From: Dyadobacter jiangsuensis
GTDB lineage: Bacteria; Bacteroidota; Bacteroidia; Cytophagales; Spirosomataceae
Length of the DNA: 64,000 nt
Direction: 5' to 3'
Assembly: GCF_003014695.1 (NCBI RefSeq)
Contig: NZ_PYAS01000015.1
Location: 186,001 to 250,000 of the forward strand
A program made the position numbers and the translations under genes. Shown here piece after piece: positions 17,571 to 25,271 of this stretch. Every line of letters starts with the position of its first letter. Position 1 is the first letter of the stretch. The notes under the pieces were generated by a model that worked only from the letters and a program-made list of their open reading frames with translations, was not told the origin of the DNA and ran no database searches.

Positions 17571-17666
17571 AAATTCGTTGAACTCGCTCAATGAATTTAG
17601 CTAAATTTGTTGAGTCAATTCAATGAATTTAGCTAAATTTGTTGAGTTAATTCAATGAATTTAGCT
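17571..17666 (+). repeat. Three 32-bp tandem repeats carrying start codons
   Basis: Copies lie at 17571-17602, 17603-17634 and 17635-17666, with 4-5 differences between copy 1 and the others and one between copies 2 and 3 within most of the unit. Each contains ATG AAT TTA GCT, and each has inverted arms (AAATTYGTTGA against TCAATGAATTT). Copies 1 and 2 each encode an 11-residue peptide (MNLAKFVESIQ, MNLAKFVELIQ) ending in TGA that overlaps the next ATG (ATGA). The third copy supplies the likely start of the ATPase gene. Confidence 0.9.
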
Positions 17667-18809
17667 AAAATGGACTTCCCAAGGCATATTCTCTCTCAGA
17701 TAGTCGACAAGACAGCTTCCAACAAGGTGCTTATCGTTTACGGCGCGAGACGTGTCGGCAAGACGCACTTAATGAGAGCTGTCGAGAAACAATTTGTCGG
17801 CAAGTCGCTATTTCTAAATGCGGAAGATCTTGATACAGTCACCCTGCTGGCAGACAGGCGTGTCGCCTCGTTCCGTCGTTGGGTAAATGACATTGACCTC
17901 CTTATTATCGACGAAGCACAGGTTGTGCCTGAAATAGGCAAGTCGTTGAAACTGCTTATCGACTCGTTTCCCAAACTGACTATACTTGCGAGCGGCTCAT
18001 CGGCATTCGAGTTGTCAAATAAAACCGGAGAGCCACTGGTGGGGCGCCAGGTTCGGTTCCAGCTTTTCCCGATCGCTCAAATGGAGCTGTCAAAAGAAGA
18101 AAACTATCTTGTAACAAAGCAGCAGTTGGAAACCCGGCTTATCTACGGCAGCTATCCCGAAGTTTTGAAAAACGAAACTGCCGATGCCAAAACCGATTAC
18201 CTGAAAGAGTTGGTCAGTGCTTATCTGCTGAAAGATATCCTAATGTTTGAGCAGGTCCGCTACTCGCATAAAATGTTGCAATTGCTGCAATTGGTTGCCT
18301 TCCAAATCGGGCAGGAGGTATCGTACGACGAGCTTTCCAAAACATTACAAATCGACCGGAATACCGTTGAGCGCTACCTGGATCTGTTTTCGAAAGTATT
18401 CATCATCACACGCATTGGCGGATACAGTAAGAATCTCCGCAAGGAGGTAACCAAGTCGTCTAAATGGTATTTTCTTGATAACGGGATACGAAACGCATTG
18501 ATCAACAATTTCCTTCCCATGAATCAGCGCACAGATACCGGCGCATTATGGGAGAATTACCTGGTTGCGGAAAGGCTTAAATACAACTCCTATACCCGCA
18601 AAACGCCCCTTACCCACTTTTGGCGCACCTACGACCAGCAGGAACTCGATTGGCTCGAAATCGCCGACGAGCAGCTCAGTGCCTATGAATTTAAATGGAA
18701 AGATACCAAGGTGAAGTTTCCTAAGGCATTTTTGGAAGCCTATCCCGAGGCCGCCACGCATTGGGTTAACCAGGGAAATTTCATTGATTTTGTGACGGGA
18801 GAAATATAA
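17655..18809 (+). CDS. AAA-type ATPase with C-terminal DUF4143 domain
   Basis: This is a 384-residue P-loop ATPase of the AAA_14/DUF4143 group. The Walker A GARRVGKT lies near residues 30-37, Walker B LLIIDEAQ near 82-89, and sensor-like ILASGSSAF follows. The C-terminal half has the DUF4143 winged-helix and nuclease-like region ending FEWKDTKVKFPKAF-like, with the D/E-x-K spacing of restriction-type folds. Its function is unknown; such genes are highly paralogous in Bacteroidota. Start is ATG 17655 inside repeat copy 3, or ATG 17670 (MDFPRHIL). The base composition is a little richer in A+T than neighbours, which would fit horizontal arrival. Confidence 0.85.
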   Translation: MNLAKMDFPRHILSQIVDKTASNKVLIVYGARRVGKTHLMRAVEKQFVGKSLFLNAEDLDTVTLLADRRVASFRRWVNDIDLLIIDEAQVVPEIGKSLKLLIDSFPKLTILASGSSAFELSNKTGEPLVGRQVRFQLFPIAQMELSKEENYLVTKQQLETRLIYGSYPEVLKNETADAKTDYLKELVSAYLLKDILMFEQVRYSHKMLQLLQLVAFQIGQEVSYDELSKTLQIDRNTVERYLDLFSKVFIITRIGGYSKNLRKEVTKSSKWYFLDNGIRNALINNFLPMNQRTDTGALWENYLVAERLKYNSYTRKTPLTHFWRTYDQQELDWLEIADEQLSAYEFKWKDTKVKFPKAFLEAYPEAATHWVNQGNFIDFVTGEI

Positions 18810-18924
18810 ATCGGAGTTACCGTGAGACACTTTAAGTAAAATTTAATAATCTATCAATTACGTAGATTAAATAGTTTTGCTATTTTTGTAAACTCTATAT
18901 TCCAAAATTCTAAAATTCACGGTA

Positions 18925-19806
18925 ATGCTTGCCAAAGTGCTCTCGCTTAAACTGCCCTCGTCACCGACCTGGTATATCGTCCCGATTGCAGCGATTCTTC
19001 TGTTGCTTGGACTTCTGCTGACAAATGGCGTCATCAGCGTCAGCACCGAACAGGTGACGGATTTCCTCACGGGCGATTTCGCATTGTACGTACTGGTAGG
19101 TCTGGCGGCGCAGCTGGTGGACGGCGCGTTGGGAATGGCCTACGGCGTTACTTCCAATTCGTTTTTGCTGAGCCTTGGCGTTACGCCGGCAGTGAGCAGC
19201 GCCAGCGTGCATTTCGCCGAAATGTTCACCACCGGCGCTTCGGCCATCTCGCATTTCCGCTTTAAAAATATCAATAAAAAGCTTTTCAAAAGCCTGCTTA
19301 TCCCCGGTGTATTGGGCTCAATTACAGGCGCATACCTGCTATCCGATGTCATCGATGGCAACGCCATCAAGCCATTTATCGCATTTTACATGCTGATACT
19401 GGGCGTGATCATCATCCGCAAGGCACTGCAAAAGACCTTTGTTAAAAATAAAACCAAGCGCATCAGCGTGCTTGCCGCCACGGGAGGTTTCCTGGATTCG
19501 ATCGGCGGAGGCGGCTGGGGGCCGATCGTTACTTCCACCTTGCTCGGGCAAGGCCGCGATCCGCGCTACACCATCGGGTCGGTGAATGCCGCTGAATTTG
19601 CCGTGGCATTCGCCAGTGGCATTACCTTCATGCTCTTTACAGGGGTAGACAGCTGGAAAGTCGTTCTCGGATTGATCGTCGGTGGTGTAATGGCTGCTCC
19701 TTTCGGCGCCATGCTCGTGGGCAAAATCAAACGCAAGCCGTTGATGCTGATCGTCGGCATACTGGTAATCGGCCTGAGCATCCGTACCATCCTATTAAGC
19801 ATTTAA
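18925..19806 (+). CDS. TSUP/TauE-SafE family membrane permease
   Basis: This is a 293-residue inner-membrane protein with about eight hydrophobic segments. The two family repeats are visible, each opening with a glycine-rich motif: VDGALGMAYGVTSNSFLL in the first half and SIGGGGWGPIVTSTLL in the second. TSUP members move sulfite, sulfonates or other sulfur-containing or organic anions; the direction and substrate are not evident. It appears monocistronic. Two TAnnTTTG-like boxes (18872-18879 and 18881-18888) lie just upstream, but neither has a matching -33 element. Confidence 0.9.
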   Translation: MLAKVLSLKLPSSPTWYIVPIAAILLLLGLLLTNGVISVSTEQVTDFLTGDFALYVLVGLAAQLVDGALGMAYGVTSNSFLLSLGVTPAVSSASVHFAEMFTTGASAISHFRFKNINKKLFKSLLIPGVLGSITGAYLLSDVIDGNAIKPFIAFYMLILGVIIIRKALQKTFVKNKTKRISVLAATGGFLDSIGGGGWGPIVTSTLLGQGRDPRYTIGSVNAAEFAVAFASGITFMLFTGVDSWKVVLGLIVGGVMAAPFGAMLVGKIKRKPLMLIVGILVIGLSIRTILLSI

Positions 19807-19869
19807 TAGTCCCATTTTCGCGATATCCGGCGCATTTTGCCTAGTTTTGCACAAAACAGGCTCATTACC

Positions 19870-20337
19870 ATGCTCACCGATTTCGGTTATATCCTGCTCT
19901 TCATCATCGCCGCGCTGATATTGCTCGGTGTTATGCTCACTATTGCGAAATTCCTCCGCCCGCATAATCCCAACGAAGAGAAGCTGACCACCTACGAATC
20001 CGGTGAAGAACCGCTGGGTAATGCCAATATCCAGTTCAATGTCCGGTTCTACGTCGTCGCATTGATCTTCGTGTTGTTTGAAGTCGAATTGCTGTTTCTT
20101 TTTCCCTGGTCGGTGGTGTTCGGAAGTGAAGAGCTCATCGCGCAAACGAACGGCCGATGGGGCTGGTTCGCGATGGCAGAAATGACCGTTTTCATCGGCA
20201 TCCTCATCTTCGGCCTGGCCTATGCCTGGGCAAAAGGCTACCTCGATTGGGTTCTTCCCAAGCCTCAGATCCCGGAAGTCAAATCGCCCGTTCCGGCTGA
20301 TTTGTATGCAAAAGTCAATGAGCGGTACAAGAAATAG
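19870..20337 (+). CDS. nuoA: NuoA, NADH:quinone oxidoreductase subunit A
   Basis: NuoA is a small membrane subunit of respiratory complex I near the quinone-entry end. The 155-residue product has three hydrophobic helices and the family signature TYESGEEP, then NVRFYVVALIFVLFEVE. I chose ATG 19870 (MLTDFGYILL); an upstream ATT/TTG frame adds ten residues with no family match. A TAGTTTTG -7-like box lies at 19842-19849. In intact operons nuoB follows at once; here it is 2 kb away, across a toxin-antitoxin remnant, a regulator and an outer-membrane protein gene. Confidence 0.95.
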   Translation: MLTDFGYILLFIIAALILLGVMLTIAKFLRPHNPNEEKLTTYESGEEPLGNANIQFNVRFYVVALIFVLFEVELLFLFPWSVVFGSEELIAQTNGRWGWFAMAEMTVFIGILIFGLAYAWAKGYLDWVLPKPQIPEVKSPVPADLYAKVNERYKK

Positions 20338-20342
20338 GCCTT

Positions 20343-20670
20343 CTAATCCAGCCAGTTTTCAAGCTTTATCAGATCAAATTCCCCGGTAGGAAGTCCGGCT
20401 TGCCGTAAAGCGGATTTCTGCCTGGCATATTCTTCAAAGCTTGCTCCTATTAACAATATCCGGTCAGAAAAAGCAGCACGCAACCAATCCAGATTTTCCC
20501 GGTTTGCAGAACAACGATTCGCCGCGCTATTTTCCACGCCAAACATCAGTTCCAAAATGGTGATTTCTGATAGATGACAAGAGTTTAGCCCAACTGTTTC
20601 GAGCCTGCCAACAACACTTTCATTTCCTTTGAACAAGTGGATGCATATTGGTATCCAGCAGGTAGCTCAT
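20343..20670 (-). pseudogene. vapC-like PIN-domain toxin, frameshifted and internally deleted
   Basis: Translation should start at ATG 20670, whose ATGA overlaps the antitoxin stop. It reads MSYLLDTN, the normal PIN start with the first catalytic Asp, then runs out of frame: one base (20646) lies where the next Ile codon should be, and the frame hits TGA after 16 codons. From 20645 onward another frame continues the family sequence (CIHLFKGNES, then SEITILELMFGVE with the second acidic residue). Near the end GEFDL joins directly to IKLENWLD, whereas the family has about 35 residues (the ATAL...LVTNN..HF block) in between. Two independent lesions make this a pseudogene. Confidence 0.8.
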
Positions 20671-20909
20671 AGATCCACCTCCCGTGACCGATCGCTACGC
20701 GCATTGTAGATCATTGTTTCCAGCTCCTCAGCAGTCTCGTCCCCTCGCCAGGTACCTATAAATTTTTTCATTGCAGCCGCCTGGTCGGCATTTCGTATCG
20801 AATCACCGCCATGATTTTCCTTAACCGGTAGCCCCAACCGCTCGGCCAGCCCTTTCAACAGCGCAAAATCGTTATCGCTTTCTGTCTCAATAGTGATTGT
20901 ATGTGCCAT
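20667..20909 (-). CDS. VapB-like antitoxin of the decayed vapBC locus
   Basis: This is an 80-residue protein whose form (MAHTITIET, KGLAERLGLPV, then FIGTWRGDETAEELETMIYNARSDRSREVDL across the C-terminus) fits the short antitoxins paired with PIN toxins in Bacteroidota. The first half should form DNA-binding and dimer contacts and the end should wrap the toxin. I chose ATG 20909; a TTG at 20924 would add five residues. The stop overlaps the toxin start (ATGA), the usual vapBC arrangement. Since the toxin is broken, it may persist only as a DNA-binding protein or as protection against a related toxin. Confidence 0.75.
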   Translation of the reverse strand: MAHTITIETESDNDFALLKGLAERLGLPVKENHGGDSIRNADQAAAMKKFIGTWRGDETAEELETMIYNARSDRSREVDL

Positions 20910-21139
20910 ATATCGCTTTTTCAAGAAAAATTCCGAGCCGAGGACCTCCGTTCCAATTTACGGAAAATCTCCGGGTTGTTCAATGCCTCCCTCCTCTACC
21001 TTAAATATATAACTTTCTGATAAACAACTCCATAAATTATCCAATGGACTGTTTGTTTTATCGAATTATATTGACAGTTACTTAAAAAATACCGATTTTT
21101 CCGGCTTGTTACCGATTCTGTCATCATCAACAAAATACT

Positions 21140-21475
21140 ATGGAGGCTTTCACAAAAAACTTACGCGCAGGGCGTGAGCGAAAAGGATTATCCGTCGCTC
21201 AAATGGCATCATCGCTCCAAATCAGCGAAGAAGAATATAACGAGCTGGAAACCGGGCATATCGCTCCTTCTGTCGACACCCTCAGACAACTCTCACAAGT
21301 TCTTAACAGTACCGTGCCGGAGCTGATCACCGACCGCCCCGTGCAGCAGATCGTCCGGGACATTCCGCTTGGGCAGTTTTCACCCGAATCGCTGAGCGAG
21401 ATAGATAAGGATACGTATATTAAAATCCTCGAAAATCAGCTGCGCACGTTACTCGCCGAGAAAAAAGGTGCCTGA
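21140..21475 (+). CDS. XRE-family helix-turn-helix regulator
   Basis: This is a 111-residue cytosolic protein with a Cro/C1-type HTH at residues about 5-60 (LRAGRERKGLSVAQMASSL, then YNELETGHIAPSVDTLRQL). The C-terminal half ends in a probable short coiled coil (KDTYIKILENQLRTLLAEKK) for dimerisation. Its target is unknown; it stands near the vapBC remnant but is on the other strand with a 230-base gap, so it need not be part of it. Its stop codon is 1 base from the stop codon of the convergent outer-membrane protein gene. Confidence 0.85.
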   Translation: MEAFTKNLRAGRERKGLSVAQMASSLQISEEEYNELETGHIAPSVDTLRQLSQVLNSTVPELITDRPVQQIVRDIPLGQFSPESLSEIDKDTYIKILENQLRTLLAEKKGA

Positions 21476-21476
21476 C

Positions 21477-22220
21477 CTAGTGCATTCCGCCCCATTTTTT
21501 CATGTGCGGACGCGGGAAGAACACAAATCCCAGTTGCAGGTAAAGCTGGTTGACCTTTAAACGGGACAAATCGTCGACCGTCACGTTGTCTCCTTTCCAC
21601 TTGCGTCTGCCCAGAATCGGCTGATGGTAAGTCAGCTTACCGCTCAGGTACACTTTTTCGTGAATTTTAGGCAGGAAATCCATTTTGTAATCCACTCCTA
21701 TACCGCCGTGCAGATTGATATTGGCTGTGTACAGCTTTACAGCCTGGTAAGCCGACGGATTGTTCAGCAGCTGTTGGGCAGATACCGAAGCATTGCTCTT
21801 GATATTCAGCCTGTACAGCATGAAATCGGCGCCCAGCGGTATGGTCACATTCCAGCGTGCATTATTCACTAGTTTCGGCCCGCCGTCGGTGCCGATACCG
21901 AACCCGTTCAGGTATGCCTTGCGCGTATCGCGGTGGGAGGTGTAGTTGGTGCTATTCATAACGATAAGCCTGGCCTCGGAGAACCATCGCTCCGACTCGG
22001 TGCGGCGGGCTAGCACGAGGTTTCCCATGAAAGATGTAAACGGCTTTACCTGCAAACGGGCAAGCTGATCGCGCAGGGTCTTGTTGTTTGGAAGCATGCC
22101 CAGCTCCGCATAAACAGCCATTCCGCTTTTGAATATCCTGACTGTGGAATCCGACTGAGCCGACGCGGCGCCGGTGCAAAAGGCCGAAAGCAGGAAACAG
22201 ATGAGTAATTTTCGTTTCAT
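21477..22220 (-). CDS. Exported protein, probable outer-membrane beta-barrel
   Basis: This is a 247-residue product with a signal peptide (MKRKLLICFLLSAFCTGAASAQ). The rest shows alternating strands such as RWNVTIPLGADFMLYRLNI, KVYLSGKLTYHQP and LYLQLGFVFF, which fits a small beta-barrel or PorT-like protein. I do not recognise a named family. I chose ATG 22220 because the signal peptide begins there; an in-frame start further upstream would bury it. It is convergent with the XRE gene and divergent from nuoB (130 bases), which it separates from nuoA. Confidence 0.65.
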   Translation of the reverse strand: MKRKLLICFLLSAFCTGAASAQSDSTVRIFKSGMAVYAELGMLPNNKTLRDQLARLQVKPFTSFMGNLVLARRTESERWFSEARLIVMNSTNYTSHRDTRKAYLNGFGIGTDGGPKLVNNARWNVTIPLGADFMLYRLNIKSNASVSAQQLLNNPSAYQAVKLYTANINLHGGIGVDYKMDFLPKIHEKVYLSGKLTYHQPILGRRKWKGDNVTVDDLSRLKVNQLYLQLGFVFFPRPHMKKWGGMH

Positions 22221-22350
22221 ATAGTTGATGGTTTGTATTTGTTTTGTAACGCCTCCTGAAACAGTTTCTTGCCAAATATGGTTAGTTTTGCAGACGGACA
22301 ATGTATTTTAAAGCAATATCCGTACCAAAATCCGGCATCTTCAAATATTC

Positions 22351-22881
22351 ATGAGTGAACGAATCAAAACCGGCGACGGCGGCATCATCCTGACCAATGC
22401 GGAAGACCTGATGAACTGGGCCCGCCTGTCGTCGCTATGGCCCATGGGCTTCGGTTTGGCGTGCTGCGCGATTGAAATGATGGCTACCTACGCGGCCAAC
22501 TACGACCTCGAACGCTTCGGGATTATGCCGCGGCCTTCGCCCCGGCAGTCGGACGTGATGATCGTCGCCGGAACCGTCACTTTCAAAATGGCCGACCGTA
22601 TCCGCCGGCTGTATGAACAAATGCCTGAACCGCGGTATGTGATCTCGATGGGCAGCTGCTCCAATTGCGGTGGTCCTTACTGGGAGCATGGATACCACGT
22701 CGTGAAGGGCGTCGACCGGATTATTCCCGTGGATGTATATGTACCCGGATGCCCGCCCCGGCCCGAGGCGCTGATCGGCGGCTTTATGAAATTGCAGGAA
22801 AAAATCCGCGGCAAGCAGGAGCAGGTCCCCGAGCTGTTTCTGGAAATGGAAGCCGCAGGCCAGCCAGCCGCTTTATCCTAA
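22351..22881 (+). CDS. nuoB: NuoB, NADH:quinone oxidoreductase subunit B
   Basis: NuoB carries iron-sulfur cluster N2, which passes electrons to quinone in complex I. All four cluster ligands are present: C38-C39 (GLACCAIEMM), C103 (MGSC) and C134 (PGCPPRPE). The 176-residue length is normal. A TAGTTTTG box at 22283-22290 is a possible -7 element without a clear -33 partner. nuoC follows after 9 bases. nuoD and later subunits are not in the window, so complex I must be completed from elsewhere. Confidence 0.97.
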   Translation: MSERIKTGDGGIILTNAEDLMNWARLSSLWPMGFGLACCAIEMMATYAANYDLERFGIMPRPSPRQSDVMIVAGTVTFKMADRIRRLYEQMPEPRYVISMGSCSNCGGPYWEHGYHVVKGVDRIIPVDVYVPGCPPRPEALIGGFMKLQEKIRGKQEQVPELFLEMEAAGQPAALS

Positions 22882-22890
22882 TCCTTTACT

Positions 22891-23433
22891 ATGACTTTTC
22901 AGGAAATCACCGATATGATTGCCGGCCAGTTCCCGGAATACGCGATCACGGCCGAAACCAAGAACCCGCAGCCTGCTCTGGTTGTTCCGGTGCAGGGCAT
23001 TGCTGCCATCTGCCGTTTTTTACATGAAGACGAAAGACTGTATTTCGATTACCTGGCCTGCATTACGGCCATCGATAACGGCACCGCCGCCGATACGATG
23101 GAGCTGATTTATAACCTTACTTCCATTCCCTACGGCCTGGATCTTACCCTGAAAGCCGTGTTCCCAAGAAATACAGCTGAGGCCTCCCTGCCATCCGTAC
23201 CGACGGTGAGCCATATCTGGCGCACGGCCGACTGGCATGAACGCGAAGCCTTCGACCTGATGGGCATTACCTTCGAGGGACACCCTGATCTCCGCCGGAT
23301 CCTGCTTCCCGAAGACTGGGAAGGCCATCCGCTCCGCAAGGATTACGATGCCCAGGAAAGGTACCATGGCATTTATGTCCGCTATGAAGATGGCAAGACA
23401 CTGGAACCGTCCACTGACCCGGACAGAGCCTAG
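22891..23433 (+). CDS. nuoC: NuoC, NADH:quinone oxidoreductase subunit C (30 kDa)
   Basis: NuoC is a peripheral-arm subunit of complex I. The 180-residue protein contains the signature WHEREAFDLMGI followed by FEGHPDLRRILLPEDW and GHPLRKDY. It is not fused to NuoD, unlike in enterobacteria. It is 9 bases behind nuoB and followed by an unrelated exported protein, so the operon stops here. No other complex I gene is seen downstream. Confidence 0.96.
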   Translation: MTFQEITDMIAGQFPEYAITAETKNPQPALVVPVQGIAAICRFLHEDERLYFDYLACITAIDNGTAADTMELIYNLTSIPYGLDLTLKAVFPRNTAEASLPSVPTVSHIWRTADWHEREAFDLMGITFEGHPDLRRILLPEDWEGHPLRKDYDAQERYHGIYVRYEDGKTLEPSTDPDRA

Positions 23434-23518
23434 CTTTTGTTTTCTGTGCATTCGGGCAAATAATCATTCATATTTGGTAGCATGAAAAAGCCTCGTTATT
23501 TTTCGTTACCAAATTTTA

Positions 23519-25210
23519 ATGATCACCCGCATGCGCTTCATCATACTGACAGCCCTCTTTCTCGGCTTTTTGCACTCAGCATTCGCAGTCACCGACTCAC
23601 TTATTATAAAAGGTCGGATCAATAACCTCAACGGACGCCTCTACCGCCAGGCTCCGTTCATTACTTTTTCACGAAACAACATCCTGCAACCGCAATCGGA
23701 ACTGAGCAAGCAGGCCGATTTGCAAGCCGACGGGACTTTCCGCGTGTCGCTTCCTATGCTTTTCCCGCAGGAGGAAATTTATATGGATTACGGCGGGAAG
23801 GCGTTCACTACCTTCCTCGGGTCGCCGGGGACAGTGGAAATTATTTTCAATGGTGATTCCATCGGGAGGGCTAAAAAGTTGTTTTACTTCGCCGGAGCCA
23901 ATGCCGACGCCAATAATCAATATCCGTTGTACCTGGCCGCAGAAAACCAGCGGTTGAACGGAAGCAGGACATTAGGTACCGATTTTTTCAAGTCATTTTG
24001 GGACAAAAGCCCGTCCGATGCCCGCTTTATCGCAGAAAGTCGCGGTGAATTTCGCCTCGGATCTGTAAAAGCTGCAACACAAAGCACGGTAACCTCACCC
24101 GTTTTGTACAATTGGGTCAAATCGGTGACGGATGAGGAACAGTTGCAGCTTTTGTATGAGCACGCATTGAGCAATCAGTACCAGGTCGGAAAGGCATTGC
24201 TCGACAGCCTCAAACGCCTGGACCGGGCTCCGCTAACCGGACAGCGCGTGATCTGGGCAAACCGGTTCGGTAACTACGCCGACCAGATGGTGGAAGGAAA
24301 GAAGTTCGATAATCCCAGCAGAACCAATTCCCTCCCAGTGAAACTAATGGCCGCGCTGATCCGCGACAATTCCAGAAACCTTTCTGCGGACGATCGCCAG
24401 CACCTGAACCAGATCGCAGCCAACGGCCTGGCCGAAAAAGGCGAGCTCGACTTCATGAACAAACTTTTTGCCCGTAATGAAATGGTCCTGAACCTGCTTT
24501 TCAACTACGAGCGCGAAAGCCGCATTTACGGGGATCTGTACGACAGCACCGCCACCGAGTTTCTCAAAGTACGTTACCTGGCCAAAAACCTTTACAAATA
24601 CACCTACTCGCAGCAATTACTACTCAATAACCACATTAAGTCCCGCACAGGCATTCCACAGTTCAAGCAATCGCTTGACGAGATCATCCAGCTGGAAGTG
24701 AAGGACAGCGCGAATATCCGTAAGTTGGTGGATTTCAAAAACGTGCGCACCGCGCCGATCGAGGTATTGCCCGGCTACTACCTCAGCGCTTCAAACGACC
24801 GGGGTACTCCGTGGTTCAACGGCATTGTCGATGGATTGAAAGGAAAAACCATTTACCTCGTGAAGTGGAACATTGAGGATGCCAAGAGCCGTGAGGAACT
24901 GGATTTCATTCCGACACTGCAAGCCCGGCTCCCGGAAAACATCGTGTTCCTCTTCGTGCATTTCTCCACCGAGAACTACACGGTTTCGGACGCGATATTG
25001 CGGCAGTACATCGTTCGGCACCGATTAAAAGGCATTCACATGTCGATCGATGATAACCAGGCCATGGACCTGCTGTTCCGCCTCAACCCACTGGATTTCG
25101 CAACATTTTCCATTATCCGGCCTAACGGCAAGTTTGCCACCAAAAATGCCCCGGCACCAAGCGAAACAGAAAAGACGGCCAAGGCGCTGATCGAGGTCAA
25201 CAGCCAGTAG
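23519..25210 (+). CDS. Exported thioredoxin-fold protein lacking the CxxC active site
   Basis: This is a 563-residue exported protein with a signal peptide (MRFIILTALFLGFLHSAFA; start ATG 23519 or 23531). The N-terminal part (about 25-130) has beta-rich repeats seen before TlpA-like domains, the middle is helical, and the last about 150 residues have a TlpA/thioredoxin layout (GLKGKTIYLVKWNIED, ENIVFLFVHFSTENY, FATFSIIRPNGKFA with the cis-Pro-like region). The place where WCxxC is expected reads WNIEDAKS, so it cannot act as a thiol oxidoreductase. The function is unknown. A TTTG-N20-TATTTTTC promoter-like pair (23473-23504) stands just upstream. Confidence 0.6.
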   Translation: MITRMRFIILTALFLGFLHSAFAVTDSLIIKGRINNLNGRLYRQAPFITFSRNNILQPQSELSKQADLQADGTFRVSLPMLFPQEEIYMDYGGKAFTTFLGSPGTVEIIFNGDSIGRAKKLFYFAGANADANNQYPLYLAAENQRLNGSRTLGTDFFKSFWDKSPSDARFIAESRGEFRLGSVKAATQSTVTSPVLYNWVKSVTDEEQLQLLYEHALSNQYQVGKALLDSLKRLDRAPLTGQRVIWANRFGNYADQMVEGKKFDNPSRTNSLPVKLMAALIRDNSRNLSADDRQHLNQIAANGLAEKGELDFMNKLFARNEMVLNLLFNYERESRIYGDLYDSTATEFLKVRYLAKNLYKYTYSQQLLLNNHIKSRTGIPQFKQSLDEIIQLEVKDSANIRKLVDFKNVRTAPIEVLPGYYLSASNDRGTPWFNGIVDGLKGKTIYLVKWNIEDAKSREELDFIPTLQARLPENIVFLFVHFSTENYTVSDAILRQYIVRHRLKGIHMSIDDNQAMDLLFRLNPLDFATFSIIRPNGKFATKNAPAPSETEKTAKALIEVNSQ

Positions 25211-25271
25211 TGTATACCTCGCATTGCTGCGTTTGCGTTAAGAAACAGTTGATTTGGAATCCGGATAGCCC

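Noticed and set aside
17571..17666. Three 32-bp repeats considered as a CRISPR remnant
   Set aside because: The copies are directly joined with no spacers, and no cas gene is near.
18872..18888. Two TAnnTTTG boxes as promoters of the TSUP gene
   Set aside because: Both lack a TTG or TTTG at the 18-base spacing seen for the better promoters here, so I mention them but do not list them as promoters.
20343..20636. An intact short PIN-domain gene starting at a TTG at 20636
   Set aside because: That reading lacks the first catalytic Asp, which is encoded in another frame directly upstream in continuity with an ATGA-coupled start; a broken gene explains the data better.
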